DNA from: Methylobacterium sp. | Lineage (GTDB): Bacteria > Pseudomonadota > Alphaproteobacteria > Rhizobiales > Beijerinckiaceae | NCBI RefSeq assembly: GCF_019745455.1 | Contig: NZ_JAIETD010000079.1 | Span: forward strand, 1 to 58,755 | DNA length: 58,755 nucleotides | Reading direction: 5' to 3' | Shown: positions 30,501 through 39,621 of the stretch, piece by piece | Position numbering within the stretch: position 1 is the first letter of the stretch | Layout: each line of letters opens with the position of its first letter | The notes under the pieces: generated by a model | What the model was told of the DNA's origin: nothing | The model's database searches: none | The model's input: only the letters and a program-made list of their open reading frames with translations | Program-made: the position numbers and the translations under genes

Positions 30501-31552
30501 CGCGGCAGCGTATCCGCCACCGGCGTCCAGATCACGTCCTCGATCCTCGGCGCACCGGCGAGCAGCATGACGAGGCGGTCGAGCCCGAGGGCGATTCCGC
30601 TCGTCTCCGGCATCGCCGCGAGGGCGGCCAGGAAATCCTCGTCGATGGGATAAGCCTCGCCATAGATCCGCGCTTTGAGCGCCATGTCGGCCTCGAAGCG
30701 GCGGCGCTGCTCCACCGGGTCGGTGAGTTCGCCGAAGGCGTTGGCGAGTTCGACGCCACAGGCATAGAGCTCGAAACGCTCTGCGACGCGCGCGTCGCGG
30801 GCGCTGCGACGGGCCAAAGCCGCCTCGCAGGCTGGATATTCGTACAGGATTGCGGGGCGGCCGATCCCGAGATGCGGCTCGATCCGGGCGACGAGGACGC
30901 GGCTGAACAGGTCCGACCAGCTGTCGTCCGGCGCCACGCGAATCCCTGCGGCTGCCACGGCTTCAGCGAGGGCATCGCGATCCGTCGCTCCATCCGCCGC
31001 GATGCTGGCGAAGAGGTCGATGCCGGCATACCGCGCAAAGGCCTCTGCGAGGGTCAACCGGTCGAAGGGCGCCAAGGGGTCGGCCTCGCGGCCGCGATGG
31101 CTCAAAATCCCCGTGCCGGCGACCTCGGCGGAGCGGGCGATCACGTCCGCACAATCCTGCATCAGCACGGTGTAATCCGCGCCGGCCCGATACCATTCGA
31201 GCATCGTGAATTCGGGGTGGTGCAGGGCACTGCGCTCGCCGTTGCGAAACACCCGCGCGACGGTGACGAGCCGGGTCTCTCCGGCGGCGACGAGCTTCTT
31301 GCAGCCGAATTCCGGCGAGGTGTGGAGATGGAGCGGCGCCGAGCTGCCATCCGGCGCCAGGATCTGCGTGGAAAAGGCGCGCAGATGCGTCTCGTTGCCG
31401 GGGGAAACCTGAAGCGCCGCCGTCTCGACTTCCACGAAGTCCTGGGCTGCGAAATGCGCCCGCAGGGCCGCCACGACCTTTGCACGCATCATCAGGACGG
31501 GCCGGCGGTCGGCATGTGACTGCCGTGTCCACCAGGGGGAGGCGGCGGTCAT
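30497..31552 (-). CDS. epmA: EF-P lysine ligase (EpmA/GenX/PoxA)
   Basis: Class II LysRS-like enzyme lacking a tRNA anticodon domain; attaches (R)-beta-lysine to EF-P. 351 aa: motif 1 region HFAAQDFVEVET, motif 2 RVFRNGERSALHHPEFTMLE, and motif 3 SGIALGLDRLVMLLAG. It overlaps epmB by 4 bp and is divergent from efp, 420 bp away. Function is assigned from family and context. Confidence 0.93.
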   Translation of the reverse strand: MTAASPWWTRQSHADRRPVLMMRAKVVAALRAHFAAQDFVEVETAALQVSPGNETHLRAFSTQILAPDGSSAPLHLHTSPEFGCKKLVAAGETRLVTVARVFRNGERSALHHPEFTMLEWYRAGADYTVLMQDCADVIARSAEVAGTGILSHRGREADPLAPFDRLTLAEAFARYAGIDLFASIAADGATDRDALAEAVAAAGIRVAPDDSWSDLFSRVLVARIEPHLGIGRPAILYEYPACEAALARRSARDARVAERFELYACGVELANAFGELTDPVEQRRRFEADMALKARIYGEAYPIDEDFLAALAAMPETSGIALGLDRLVMLLAGAPRIEDVIWTPVADTLPR

Positions 31553-31972
31553 GGCGTGTCGATCTCGCGCAATAACCGCATGGGTTTCTTTCTCCTGGCC
31601 GGGGATACACCGCCAAAGACAGGGCCGCGGGAAGGGTCTTGCGCAGCAGAGACCACACTCTCGCGGTCATTCCGGGGCGCCGAAGGCGAGCCTGGAATCC
31701 ATAGCCGCGACGGAGCCAGGATAGGCACACTCGGCGGCTATGGATTCCGGGTTCTGCTACGCAGCCCCGGAATGACGGAGCGGTTGTCATCGAGACCCGA
31801 GACGAAGGGAGGATCTGCGCGCCGTTAAACCGAATTCCAAGCCCTGCCGTCAAACACCCGCGACTGGCAAGAGCGACGCGGATAGGTTAGTGGCGACCCG
31901 CAGAGATCTTGTTCGCCGGGCAAACGCCCGCGGACCGGCTTTGCATTTTCGTTAACGACAGGACCAGACCCC
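31553..31972. other. Divergent spacer between epmA and efp
   Basis: No gene. It holds a palindromic repeat (31666-31776) in its left half. The right half presumably carries the efp promoter. No riboswitch or conserved RNA was recognised. Confidence 0.6.
31666..31776. repeat. Second palindromic intergenic repeat (about 111 bp)
   Basis: Outer arms GTCATTCCGGGGC and GCCCCGGAATGAC (13 bp) and inner arms GGAATCCATAGCCGC and GCGGCTATGGATTCC (15 bp) are perfect inverted repeats. The architecture equals that of the element at 29296 but the sequence differs, so two repeat families may be present. Confidence 0.9.
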
Positions 31973-32539
31973 GTGAAGGTGATCGCCTCTTCGCTCCGCA
32001 AGGGCAACGTCGTCGATAAGGATGGCAAGCTCTACGTCATCCTGACGATCGAGAACATCCATCCCGGCAAGGGCACCCCTGTGACGCAGCTCGACATGCG
32101 CCGCATCACAGATGGCGTGAAGATCTCCGAGCGCTACCGCACTACAGAATCGGTGGAACGCGCCTTCGTGGAGGATCGCGACCACACCTTCATGTACGAG
32201 GATGGCGAGGGCTACCACTTCATGAACCCGGAGACCTACGAGCAGGTCGCGGTGCCGAAGGACGTGGTCGGCGATGCCGCCCCGTATCTCCAGGAAAACA
32301 TGACGGTGAAGCTCTCCTCCCATAACGGGGTGCCGCTCACCATCGAACTGCCCCAGCGCGTGGTGCTCGAGATCGCCGAGACAGAGCCGGCCATGAAGGG
32401 CCAGACCGCCTCGTCCTCCTACAAGCCCGCGATCCTCTCGAACGGCGTGCGCACCGCGGTGCCGCCGCATATCAGCGCCGGGACCCGCGTCGTGATCATG
32501 ACCGAGGACGGCTCCTACGTGGAGCGCGCCAAGGACTGA
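31973..32539 (+). CDS. efp: Elongation factor P
   Basis: Rescues ribosomes stalled on polyproline. 188 aa, starting with GTG. The modification loop HPGKGTPV contains the target Lys33, which fits beta-lysylation by EpmA/EpmB encoded divergently upstream. The three-domain beta-barrel pattern is complete and the C-terminus [17 protein letters not shown] is typical. It ends 8 bp before the convergent DUF1624 gene. Confidence 0.95.
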   Translation: MKVIASSLRKGNVVDKDGKLYVILTIENIHPGKGTPVTQLDMRRITDGVKISERYRTTESVERAFVEDRDHTFMYEDGEGYHFMNPETYEQVAVPKDVVGDAAPYLQENMTVKLSSHNGVPLTIELPQRVVLEIAETEPAMKGQTASSSYKPAILSNGVRTAVPPHISAGTRVVIMTEDGSYVERAKD

Positions 32540-32547
32540 CGAGAATC

Positions 32548-33549
32548 TTATGGCTGAGGTTGCGCTGCCGCGTCGGCGCAGCCCTGCCAGAGAGCCATCG
32601 CTCTAGCCCGCTCCTCAAGCGTGAAGCTCTGCTGCCTGTTGGCCCACAAGCCCTCGCGGCGCAACGCTTCAACGACGCAGCGTGCTGCAACCCGGCACGA
32701 ACCGGCGACTCCCCCAGTGCCGATGCAGTTTCGTTCGACGGTCTTACGATAGGATTCCATCCCGGCTTTTGGATGCGGTCCGGTTAGCATCACGAGGCCG
32801 GTCAGCATTGCGAGCAGCAAGGGCTGGTGGACGAGATAGACCGCGAGGCTGTGGCGGCCGGCGAAGGCGAGACCGCGCGCGAGCCGCCCCGATGCGTCCC
32901 AACCGGCCAACTCGGCGACACGCCGGCCTGATGCCAGGCGGGCGGCCGCGATGCCGAAGAGGACCGGGCCGAACCAGGGGAACAGCGGCACGTAATCGTT
33001 GGTCTGCGGCACCGTGCGGCCGAGGCCCAGGAAGGCGAGTGCCGGCGCATCGAGGATATCCGCCGTGACGAAATGGGGCGCGGCCACTACCAGGACGCCG
33101 AAAGCCGCCGTGACGAGGGGCGGCAGGAACAGGAATGGCAGGGCCAGCACGCTCGACAGAGCGATCCCGTGCAGGATGCCGAAAAAGATGTAGCTGTCGG
33201 GAAAGGCGAACCAGGTCGCCCCGGTGATCGCGAGCGCGGCGCCCCCGATGCGAACGAGCCGCAGGAGAAACGGCCGCCAGCGGATGCCGTCGCGGTTCAT
33301 CAGCACCAGCCCGATGCCGACGAGGAACAGGAACGTGCCGGCGATGAGATGGGCCGCGAGCTTGCCGGCCGGCATCAGAGCGTAATTCTCCGGCGTCAGG
33401 CGAAGGTAACCGAGGTCCCAGACGGTGTGGTAGGCCGCCATGGCGGCGAGCGCGACACCGCGCACGACGTCGAGAGCGCCGAATCGCTGCCTCCGCCGGG
33501 GAGCGTTCTCGGACTCGGAAGGGGCGGAGATCATGGCGCGCCCTAGCAT
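32548..33549 (-). CDS. DUF1624 / HGSNAT-like membrane protein
   Basis: A 333-aa polytopic membrane protein with about seven or eight helices. RFGALDVVRGVALAAMAAYH is the family signature, related to heparan-alpha-glucosaminide N-acetyltransferase and acyltransferase-3 type proteins that acylate surface sugars. The soluble C-terminal tail (about 275-333) contains three Cys. In-frame ATGs at 33549 and 33534 are equally plausible. Substrate unknown. Confidence 0.82.
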   Translation of the reverse strand: MLGRAMISAPSESENAPRRRQRFGALDVVRGVALAAMAAYHTVWDLGYLRLTPENYALMPAGKLAAHLIAGTFLFLVGIGLVLMNRDGIRWRPFLLRLVRIGGAALAITGATWFAFPDSYIFFGILHGIALSSVLALPFLFLPPLVTAAFGVLVVAAPHFVTADILDAPALAFLGLGRTVPQTNDYVPLFPWFGPVLFGIAAARLASGRRVAELAGWDASGRLARGLAFAGRHSLAVYLVHQPLLLAMLTGLVMLTGPHPKAGMESYRKTVERNCIGTGGVAGSCRVAARCVVEALRREGLWANRQQSFTLEERARAMALWQGCADAAAQPQP

Positions 33550-33820
33550 CGATCCATGGACCGCGCGATCCCGGCATTGTGATGCTCGACATCGTGCTGG
33601 ACCCCCGGCCGGGACGGCGCGGCGATTTCGTGAGTCGCCTCAGCAGGTTCGTCGCGGCGGGCCGTCGAGCGGCGGCGTTTCACCTGTTGCGCCTTTGCCG
33701 GGCCTCTCAAGAATGCACCATCGAGAGGCAGCCGTGGCGGCCAAACGGGCTTCCGCCGAGTCACGACTTTGTTAATCTTAATTGCGGGTCGCGCGGCGTG
33801 ATTCGGTGTGGGTTGCTTAC

Positions 33821-34441
33821 ATGTCGGACGAATTCGGATCAGGGTCCCCTGGCCGGCGTAACGTCACGCTATCCGACGACGTCCGCGTCTCGGATTCTCT
33901 GCTCACTGAGGAGCAGCGTCCCCTCGACCTCATCGAGGTGGCCGGCCGCATCAAGTGGTTCGACGTCGCCAAGGGCTTCGGCTTCATCGTGCCCGACGAC
34001 GGGTCGGCCGATGTCCTGCTCCACGTCACCTGCCTGCGCCGGGACGGCCACCAGGCCGCGAGCGAAGGTGCCCGTGTTGTCGTCGAGGCGACGCAGCGCA
34101 GCCGCGGCTGGCAGGCCTACCGCGTGATCTCCCTCGATCAATCGACGGCGACGCACCCCTCCGAACTGCCGATGCCGCGCACGCATGTGAGCGTGACCCC
34201 GACCAGCGGCCTCGAACCCGCCGTGGTGAAATGGTTCAACCGCCTTCGCGGCTTCGGCTTCGTCAGCCGCGGCGACGGCACGCCCGACATTTTCGTCCAT
34301 ATGGAGACGTTGCGCCGCTACGGTATCGCCGAACTCAAGCCGGGCGAGACCGTTCTCGTACGGTATGGCGATGGGTCGAAGGGCGTGATGGCCGCCGAGG
34401 TCAGGCTCTTGGACGGCGGCGGCCTGCCGGTCTCGCACTGA
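33821..34441 (+). CDS. Double cold-shock domain protein
   Basis: A 206-aa protein with two CSD beta-barrels. The first (about residues 40-105) has [19 protein letters not shown]; the second (about 132-195) has [20 protein letters not shown] and DIFVHMETL. In domain 1 the RNP2 His is shifted to VLLHVTCL. It is a nucleic-acid chaperone or antiterminator type. The ATG at 33821 is used. The DUF192 gene follows after 17 bp; this CSD-DUF192 pair is one I recognise from alphaproteobacteria. Confidence 0.88.
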   Translation: MSDEFGSGSPGRRNVTLSDDVRVSDSLLTEEQRPLDLIEVAGRIKWFDVAKGFGFIVPDDGSADVLLHVTCLRRDGHQAASEGARVVVEATQRSRGWQAYRVISLDQSTATHPSELPMPRTHVSVTPTSGLEPAVVKWFNRLRGFGFVSRGDGTPDIFVHMETLRRYGIAELKPGETVLVRYGDGSKGVMAAEVRLLDGGGLPVSH

Positions 34442-34458
34442 CGGACGATACGGGAACG

Positions 34459-34917
34459 ATGCTGAACATCCTACGTCGGGCGGCCTTTGCGGCCGTCGCA
34501 TTCCTGATGCTGCAGGCGGGAGCCTTCGCCCAGAACGCGACCGAACCGCTCTCGATCGCGACGCGCAAAGGGAACCATGCCTTCAATGTCGAGGTGATGC
34601 GGGACGATGAGAGCCGCTCGCGCGGCCTGATGTTCCGGCGCAGCATGGCGGCCGACCACGGCATGCTGTTCGACTTCGAGAAGGTGGCGCCCGTCGCCAT
34701 GTGGATGAAGAACACCTACCTCTCCCTCGACATGCTGTTCATTCGACCCGACGGCAGCATCGCCCGCATCGCAACGGATGCCGAGCCGCAATCGACGCGG
34801 GTGATCCCCTCCGGCGAACCTGTTCTCGCCGTGCTCGAACTGAATGCCGGCACGGCGGTCAAACTCGGCCTAGCAGCCGGCGATCGCGTCCTGCACCCGC
34901 TTTTCAAGCCGCGCTGA
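34459..34917 (+). CDS. DUF192 family secreted protein
   Basis: A 152-aa protein. Signal peptide MLNILRRAAFAAVAFLMLQA then GAFA. The DUF192 domain includes RSRGLMFRRSMAADHGMLF and MWMKNTYLSLDMLFI. Exported small beta-barrel of unknown function. It is cotranscribed with the double cold-shock gene, judging from the 17-bp spacing. Confidence 0.88.
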   Translation: MLNILRRAAFAAVAFLMLQAGAFAQNATEPLSIATRKGNHAFNVEVMRDDESRSRGLMFRRSMAADHGMLFDFEKVAPVAMWMKNTYLSLDMLFIRPDGSIARIATDAEPQSTRVIPSGEPVLAVLELNAGTAVKLGLAAGDRVLHPLFKPR

Positions 34918-35035
34918 GAAAGAGCGCCTTCGAACGGACGGTGAACGCAGCGCTTGACCTGAGTCCCGTTTCGGATCATCGTTCCCCTAATGTTCTAATC
35001 CTCGGTTGGAGCGGAACGCTTGGCGGGAGACCAAA

Positions 35036-35491
35036 ATGGTCGATTGCGACGCATTGGACGCGGACGAGGTGCTGTTCGCCAATGAGGAGTGGCGTGTGCT
35101 GACCGACGGCCTCGAGCATCGGCAGACCGGCTATTTCATTGATCGTGCTGCGATTGCCCGGCGGCGGGGCGATGTTCTCTGGGAATGGCCTTTCCACCTT
35201 GCCGAGAAGCGCTGGTGCGCACCGCGCGCACTTCACGAAGCGTTCGTCGCAGCTCTCGATCTGTTCGGGATCGCGGTGGATACCGGTCTTGCCTCGTCAT
35301 TCGCCCTTGCCTTCGGTCTGCGCCCGGCGACGGGCGGAGCAGCGAGGCAGGACGGGTTCGTTGCGCTTGGCGATGTGTTGAAGCCGCATCGAAGTGCGGC
35401 TCGAAAGAGAATGCCGGTTGGAGACGTTCGCGCGACATCGCGCCGCGAAACCGGCGATCGTCAGCGCATCAGCGCGGGAATCGGCAACTGA
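35036..35491 (+). CDS. Hypothetical protein
   Basis: A 151-aa soluble protein. The ATG at 35036 follows GGGAGA at good spacing. The N-terminal two thirds look folded (VLFANEEWRVLTDGLEHRQT; LWEWPFHLAEKRWC), while the C-terminal 35 residues are basic and low-complexity (KPHRSAARKRMPVGD). No domain was recognised. Confidence 0.6.
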   Translation: MVDCDALDADEVLFANEEWRVLTDGLEHRQTGYFIDRAAIARRRGDVLWEWPFHLAEKRWCAPRALHEAFVAALDLFGIAVDTGLASSFALAFGLRPATGGAARQDGFVALGDVLKPHRSAARKRMPVGDVRATSRRETGDRQRISAGIGN

Positions 35492-35574
35492 CCGTCTTGC
35501 GCGATGTTCCTTTCGTGAGTTGACCCTCAGGATGTCCGATGGTCCTTGGCGGCGCAGCTGAGGGAGTTGACATC

Positions 35575-36471
35575 ATGATGAAGGACGAAACGGTCGAGGC
35601 CGGCAACGACAATCTGGGCAGCTTCGAAGGGCTTCACGCCACGCCCTTCTCACGCCGCGGCTTCGTCATGACGAGCCTGATGACCGGGCTCACCCTGGCG
35701 ACCACGTCCGTCGAGGCTCAGGTCATCACGACAGACGCTGCCGGGATTGAGGCGGGAGAGGTTGCGATCCCCACCGTCGACGGCCCGATGCCCGGTTATC
35801 GCGCAGTGCCGCAGGGCGAGGGTCCCTTCCCGATTGTCCTGGTGATCGAAGAAATCTTTGGGGTACACAACTACATCAAGGACAACTGCCGCCGGCTTGC
35901 CAAGGCCGGTTATTGTGCCGTGGCGCCCGAGCTCTACGCTCGCCAAGGCGACCTCTCGACCATGACAGACGCGCAGACGATCATCCGCGACGTCATCTTA
36001 AAGACGCCGGACGCGCAGTGGATCGCCGACCTCGACGCGGCTGCCTCCTGGGCAGTGTCCGCCTCCAATGGCGACGGCGGTCGCCTTGGCGCAATGGGCT
36101 GGTGCCGAGGCGGCAGGGCAGTCTGGCTCTATGCTGCCCATCGTCGCGATCTCAAGGCCGCCGTGGCCTGGTACGGACCGCTTGGCGGTGAACGGACCGC
36201 AATCCAGCCAAGAACGGCCGGCGACGTGGCGGCGGAGATCAACGCTCCGGTCCTCGCCCTCTATGGCGGGGCCGATACCGGCATTTCCGTCGCCAGCGTC
36301 GAGGAGGCGCGAGACAAGGCTAAGGCGGCCGGCAAGAGTGTCGAACTGAAGATATACCCGGATGCGCCTCACGGCTTCCATGCCGATTACCGACCGAGCT
36401 ACCGCAAGGCTGCTGCCGAGGATGGCTGGACGCGTGCCCTCGACTTCCTCAAGAGCCACGGCGTCAGCTGA
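35575..36471 (+). CDS. Dienelactone hydrolase-family protein with Tat-like signal
   Basis: Alpha/beta-hydrolase of the DLH family, 298 aa. A twin-arginine motif SRRGFVMTSLMTG at about residue 26 is followed by a hydrophobic stretch and SVEAQ, so export by Tat is likely. The catalytic triad is Cys in GWCRGGR, Asp in YGGADTG and His in PHGFH, all present. EEIFGVHNYIKD is the family signature. Probably a periplasmic ester or lactone hydrolase; substrate unknown. Confidence 0.85.
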   Translation: MMKDETVEAGNDNLGSFEGLHATPFSRRGFVMTSLMTGLTLATTSVEAQVITTDAAGIEAGEVAIPTVDGPMPGYRAVPQGEGPFPIVLVIEEIFGVHNYIKDNCRRLAKAGYCAVAPELYARQGDLSTMTDAQTIIRDVILKTPDAQWIADLDAAASWAVSASNGDGGRLGAMGWCRGGRAVWLYAAHRRDLKAAVAWYGPLGGERTAIQPRTAGDVAAEINAPVLALYGGADTGISVASVEEARDKAKAAGKSVELKIYPDAPHGFHADYRPSYRKAAAEDGWTRALDFLKSHGVS

Positions 36472-36627
36472 AGCGGGAGCAAAGCCTGCTTAGATGGTTC
36501 TTCTGGGCTGGAAAGATTCCGAACTCGATGCAAGGTCCGCAAGATCGACACAATGCAGCATTAATTGCAGGGATGAGTTTCGAGAGGATCGGCCGATCCA
36601 TGCCGCCGGCGAGGGCGTTCGGGAAAG

Positions 36628-37065
36628 ATGAGTGTCTCACGATCGCCCTCTTCCAAGCCCGTAATCCTCGTCGTCGAGGATGAACCCGATGAGCGCTTCC
36701 TTGCGGCAAGCCTGTTGGAGGAGACCGGTTTCGACGTCATCGAGGCCGAGACGGCAGAGCACGCTCTGAGCATCCTCAACGACCGGGCGGACGAAGTCAG
36801 CGTCGTTTTCTCGGACGTTCGCACGCCGGGGCCGATCGGCGGCTTCGAACTCGCCCGCATCATCGGCGTCACATGGCCAAGGGTAAGGGTGCTGTTGACA
36901 TCCGGGGATGCCGGCGACCAGCCGAGCGATCTCCGGGTATCGGCCACTTTCATTCCCAAACCGTGGCGAGCATCCGATATTCTCGCATGGGTAGAGGAGA
37001 ACGCGGCGCCGCGCGCTGGTATGCCGGATGCGGCCATTCTGGCTCGATCCTCGGATCCATCCTGA
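36628..37065 (+). CDS. Single-domain response regulator
   Basis: CheY-like receiver of 145 aa without an output domain. The acidic pair is Glu17/Asp18 in VVEDEPDE, the phosphoacceptor is Asp63 in SDVRTPGP, the switch Thr is about 91 and Lys111 lies in FIPKPW. No cognate kinase is adjacent. Such stand-alone receivers often feed the PhyR-NepR-EcfG general stress cascade in alphaproteobacteria, and a NepR-like gene follows. Confidence 0.88.
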   Translation: MSVSRSPSSKPVILVVEDEPDERFLAASLLEETGFDVIEAETAEHALSILNDRADEVSVVFSDVRTPGPIGGFELARIIGVTWPRVRVLLTSGDAGDQPSDLRVSATFIPKPWRASDILAWVEENAAPRAGMPDAAILARSSDPS

Positions 37066-37082
37066 AATGTTACGATCCAGCG

Positions 37083-37107
37083 GGAAACTTTGGCGACCTG
37101 CGTCGTT
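37083..37107 (+). promoter_or_regulatory. Candidate EcfG-type general stress promoter
   Basis: GGAAA at 37083-37087, 16 bp, then CGTT at 37104-37107. The alphaproteobacterial EcfG consensus is GGAAC-N16/17-CGTT, so there is one mismatch. It sits about 45 bp before the ATG of the NepR-like gene, the expected position for an autoregulated anti-sigma gene. Confidence 0.45.
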
Positions 37108-37152
37108 ATCGATACTAACGTAGGTGAATTCCCCCCATCTTAAGTGCCCGCA

Positions 37153-37362
37153 ATGATTACCGAAGAGCAATTTGACCCTTCATCCTTCGGCGACGAAGAC
37201 AGCGTGTACGCCATGTTTTCGAAGCCGAGCCTTATCGCACGAATCGGAGATGACCTTCGCGGTTTCTACGGCGACGTCGCATCCGGTGCGCAGCCGGAAT
37301 ACCTGACCGAGCTGGCCAACCGTATCGATGACCGCTGCGGTTTGAAGGCAAGCGAGGGCTGA
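37153..37362 (+). CDS. NepR-like anti-sigma factor (small)
   Basis: A 69-aa acidic protein. The core (about residues 24-60), KPSLIARIGDDLRGFYGDV then PEYLTELANRID, fits the NepR helix pattern (IGxxLRxxYxx...P..L..LL..L). NepR holds the sigma factor EcfG inactive until PhyR titrates it. The ATG at 37153 is preferred to the GTG at 37144. No ecfG or phyR is adjacent, so it is probably a paralogue of the main NepR. Assignment rests on pattern recognition only. Confidence 0.6.
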   Translation: MITEEQFDPSSFGDEDSVYAMFSKPSLIARIGDDLRGFYGDVASGAQPEYLTELANRIDDRCGLKASEG

Positions 37363-37514
37363 GAGGGACGACTTCTTTAGCGAACGTGTACGAATAGCAT
37401 CACTTAAGTGGCAACGCGCATCCACTCCTTCGCGCGCCGCGTTGCGAAGCGTCATTATCTGGTATGAGAAATCGGCCGCTTCGTCCCCGAACGGTTTCCA
37501 TTACCGGGCTTCCG

Positions 37515-38705
37515 ATGTTCCTGCAGACTAGACTCTCGGCGATCCTTGCTGGATTTCTGACTCTCGTCTCGATCGCCGGCGAGAGCATCGCCGCACCTCC
37601 ACCAGCTCAGCCGGCCGAGGGCGCAGGTGGGAAGGACGACCGCACGGCAACCGTGACCAAGCGGATCGTCGGCCTCTCAGGCTCCGCCAGCTACGCGTTC
37701 TTCAAGGCAGGGCCCGCCCCTGCCGCAGGGCGGCCAGTTGCGGTGCTGTTCCATGCTTGGGGTGCGCCAAATCCCCAGGTTTACGGCGCCTGGATCGATC
37801 ATCTTGCCCGAACGGGCTTCCTCGTCGTCGTTCCCCGCTTCCAGGAGGTCAACCGTACGAAGCCGGCAGATGCATCCGCCAACGCCGTTCGGGCGATGAA
37901 GGCCACCTTTACTGAACTCGGCGCAGATCCGGATGCCAAGCCAGATTTGGCAAAGGTCGCTTATGTCGGGCACCTTGCCGGGGCGGCAATTGCCGCGTCG
38001 GTCGCCGGGGCCGCCAAAGGCGAGGGTCTGCCGGCTCCCAAACTCGTCTTCGCCGCGATGCCCGGCGGCATTGCCAGCGACCCCAAGGCGCGAGGCATCC
38101 CGCTCAAGGACCTTGGCGACATTCCCGCCCAGACCCTCATCATCACGATGATCGGCGATCGCGATGCGCGCGCCGCCGACCTCGCTGCACGGCGGATCCT
38201 GCGCGAGGCGAGCGCGGTTCCGATCGAGCGGAAGCTGTTCATCAGGGTCTTGTCGGACGATCATGGCTTCCCGGCCCTGACGGCCACTCTGGCTGCGCCG
38301 GCCGGAGTCGACGCCTCCTTCGATGGCGGTTCGATCAAGGCGCCGCCCGAGCCCCCACGCGATCCGAAACAACCGGCGCCGCCGTTCAAGTGGTCGGCCG
38401 ACATGGCACTTACCGGCGAGCAGACCACTCTGGTGGCCCAGCTCAACAACGCCCGTGCCGACAGCCTCGACTATCTTGCCTTCTGGAAGACCTTCGACCT
38501 TGCTGCCGCCGCGGCCTTCGCTGGTTCCGATGCCGCAGCCCTGAAGGCGAACCCGCGGTTAAGCGACATGGAGCGATGGGGCGACGGATGGCCGGTCAAG
38601 CGCCTCGTCGTCGAGACGCCGCGGATCACTCCCGCACCTCAGCCTGCTGCGAGTGCCGAGCCGACAGCACCCGCGAAGGCCGCCCCCACCAAGCGCACGC
38701 CTTGA
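37515..38705 (+). CDS. Secreted alpha/beta-hydrolase-like protein lacking the nucleophile Ser
   Basis: About 396 aa with signal peptide MFLQTRLSAILAGFLTLVSI ending GESIA, which is why 37515 is chosen over the in-frame ATG at 37464. The fold is suggested by VAVLFHAWGAPN (oxyanion strand), GFLVVVPRF and YVGHLAGAAIAASVAG. The last is where GxSxG should be, but it reads GHLAG. An Asp-like IGDRDA and a DDHGF His remain. The C-terminus is Ala/Pro/Lys-rich. It is probably non-catalytic or uses a different chemistry. Confidence 0.6.
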   Translation: MFLQTRLSAILAGFLTLVSIAGESIAAPPPAQPAEGAGGKDDRTATVTKRIVGLSGSASYAFFKAGPAPAAGRPVAVLFHAWGAPNPQVYGAWIDHLARTGFLVVVPRFQEVNRTKPADASANAVRAMKATFTELGADPDAKPDLAKVAYVGHLAGAAIAASVAGAAKGEGLPAPKLVFAAMPGGIASDPKARGIPLKDLGDIPAQTLIITMIGDRDARAADLAARRILREASAVPIERKLFIRVLSDDHGFPALTATLAAPAGVDASFDGGSIKAPPEPPRDPKQPAPPFKWSADMALTGEQTTLVAQLNNARADSLDYLAFWKTFDLAAAAAFAGSDAAALKANPRLSDMERWGDGWPVKRLVVETPRITPAPQPAASAEPTAPAKAAPTKRTP

Positions 38706-38733
38706 GCTCATACTCCAAGAGCACGGATTCCCG

Positions 38734-39345
38734 ATGAAGCTGTTCCACTCCCATTTCTCGCCCTATGCGCGAAAGGTGATGGTCGTCGCGCATGAGCTTG
38801 GTCTTGCGGAGAGGATCACGCTGCTGCCGAGCGCAGCTCACCCGATCAAGCGGGACTCCAACATCCTGGAGCACCATCCCCTCGCGCAGGTGCCGACCCT
38901 CATCACTGACGATGGTGCCGTTCTGGCTGACAGCCGCGTGATATGCGAGTTCCTCGATTCCCTCGGCGGTGGGGCGCTCCTCCCGCACACCGGGCCGGAT
39001 CGGTGGAACGCGCTGACCCTGCAATCCACCGCTGACGGCGTTCTCGCGGCAGCGTTGCTGATCCGCTACGAACTTACGGCCCGCTTGGAATCCGAGCGCT
39101 CCTCAGATTGGATTTCCGGACAGAACCAGAAGATCCAGACCTCGCTGCAATCCTTCGAAGCGAGGGCGGACCTTTTCCATAATCGCCTCGACATCGGTAC
39201 GATCACTCTCGGCTGTGCCCTTGGCTATCTCGATCTGCGCCTGCCGAATCTGGCCTGGGCAATGCGGATGCCGGCACTCAAGGCCTGGTACGAAACTTTC
39301 TCGCAGCGTCCATCGATGCAGTCGACGCGGCCGCCCGCGGCCTGA
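38734..39345 (+). CDS. Glutathione S-transferase family protein
   Basis: A 203-aa GST: thioredoxin-fold N-terminus MKLFHSHFSPYARKVMVVAH, the cis-Pro element LAQVPTLITDDG, and the gamma-glutamyl-binding LADSRVICEFLD. A helical C-terminal domain follows. The catalytic residue is likely Ser9 or Tyr11 near the N-terminus. It starts 28 bp after the previous gene. Conjugating or peroxidase role unspecified. Confidence 0.88.
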   Translation: MKLFHSHFSPYARKVMVVAHELGLAERITLLPSAAHPIKRDSNILEHHPLAQVPTLITDDGAVLADSRVICEFLDSLGGGALLPHTGPDRWNALTLQSTADGVLAAALLIRYELTARLESERSSDWISGQNQKIQTSLQSFEARADLFHNRLDIGTITLGCALGYLDLRLPNLAWAMRMPALKAWYETFSQRPSMQSTRPPAA

Positions 39346-39414
39346 TCCTGCCCATCCATGCGGTCATTGGCGCGGACTTTGCTGACTACGAGGGTCGCCC
39401 GCGGACCTTGACAC

Positions 39415-39621
39415 ATGCCGGATTTCATTGCTGCCCTCGTCTCCGCCATCCTGTTCTGCGTCGCCGTCATCCTGCTGAACGGGGCGACGCGACTCGTGAT
39501 CGCCCTCGGCATGGCGCCGGCAGATCTCGCAGAGAACGGATTTGTGCAGTACGGGCTGGCCCTTGCTGTCGCGGTGATCTTCTGGCGTCGGGCGACGCGT
39601 GTATCCAGGGCGACGGCTTGA
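39415..39621 (+). CDS. Small two-helix membrane protein
   Basis: A 68-aa protein with two hydrophobic helices (about residues 4-31 and 43-58) separated by a polar loop (APADLAENGFVQYG), and a basic tail. It lies 69 bp after the GST gene on the same strand. No family was recognised. Confidence 0.55.
   Translation: MPDFIAALVSAILFCVAVILLNGATRLVIALGMAPADLAENGFVQYGLALAVAVIFWRRATRVSRATA

Noticed and set aside
33955..34458. A frame joining the second half of the cold-shock gene to the DUF192 protein
   Set aside because: The upstream part is the wrong frame of the CSD gene; DUF192 has its own signal peptide from 34459.
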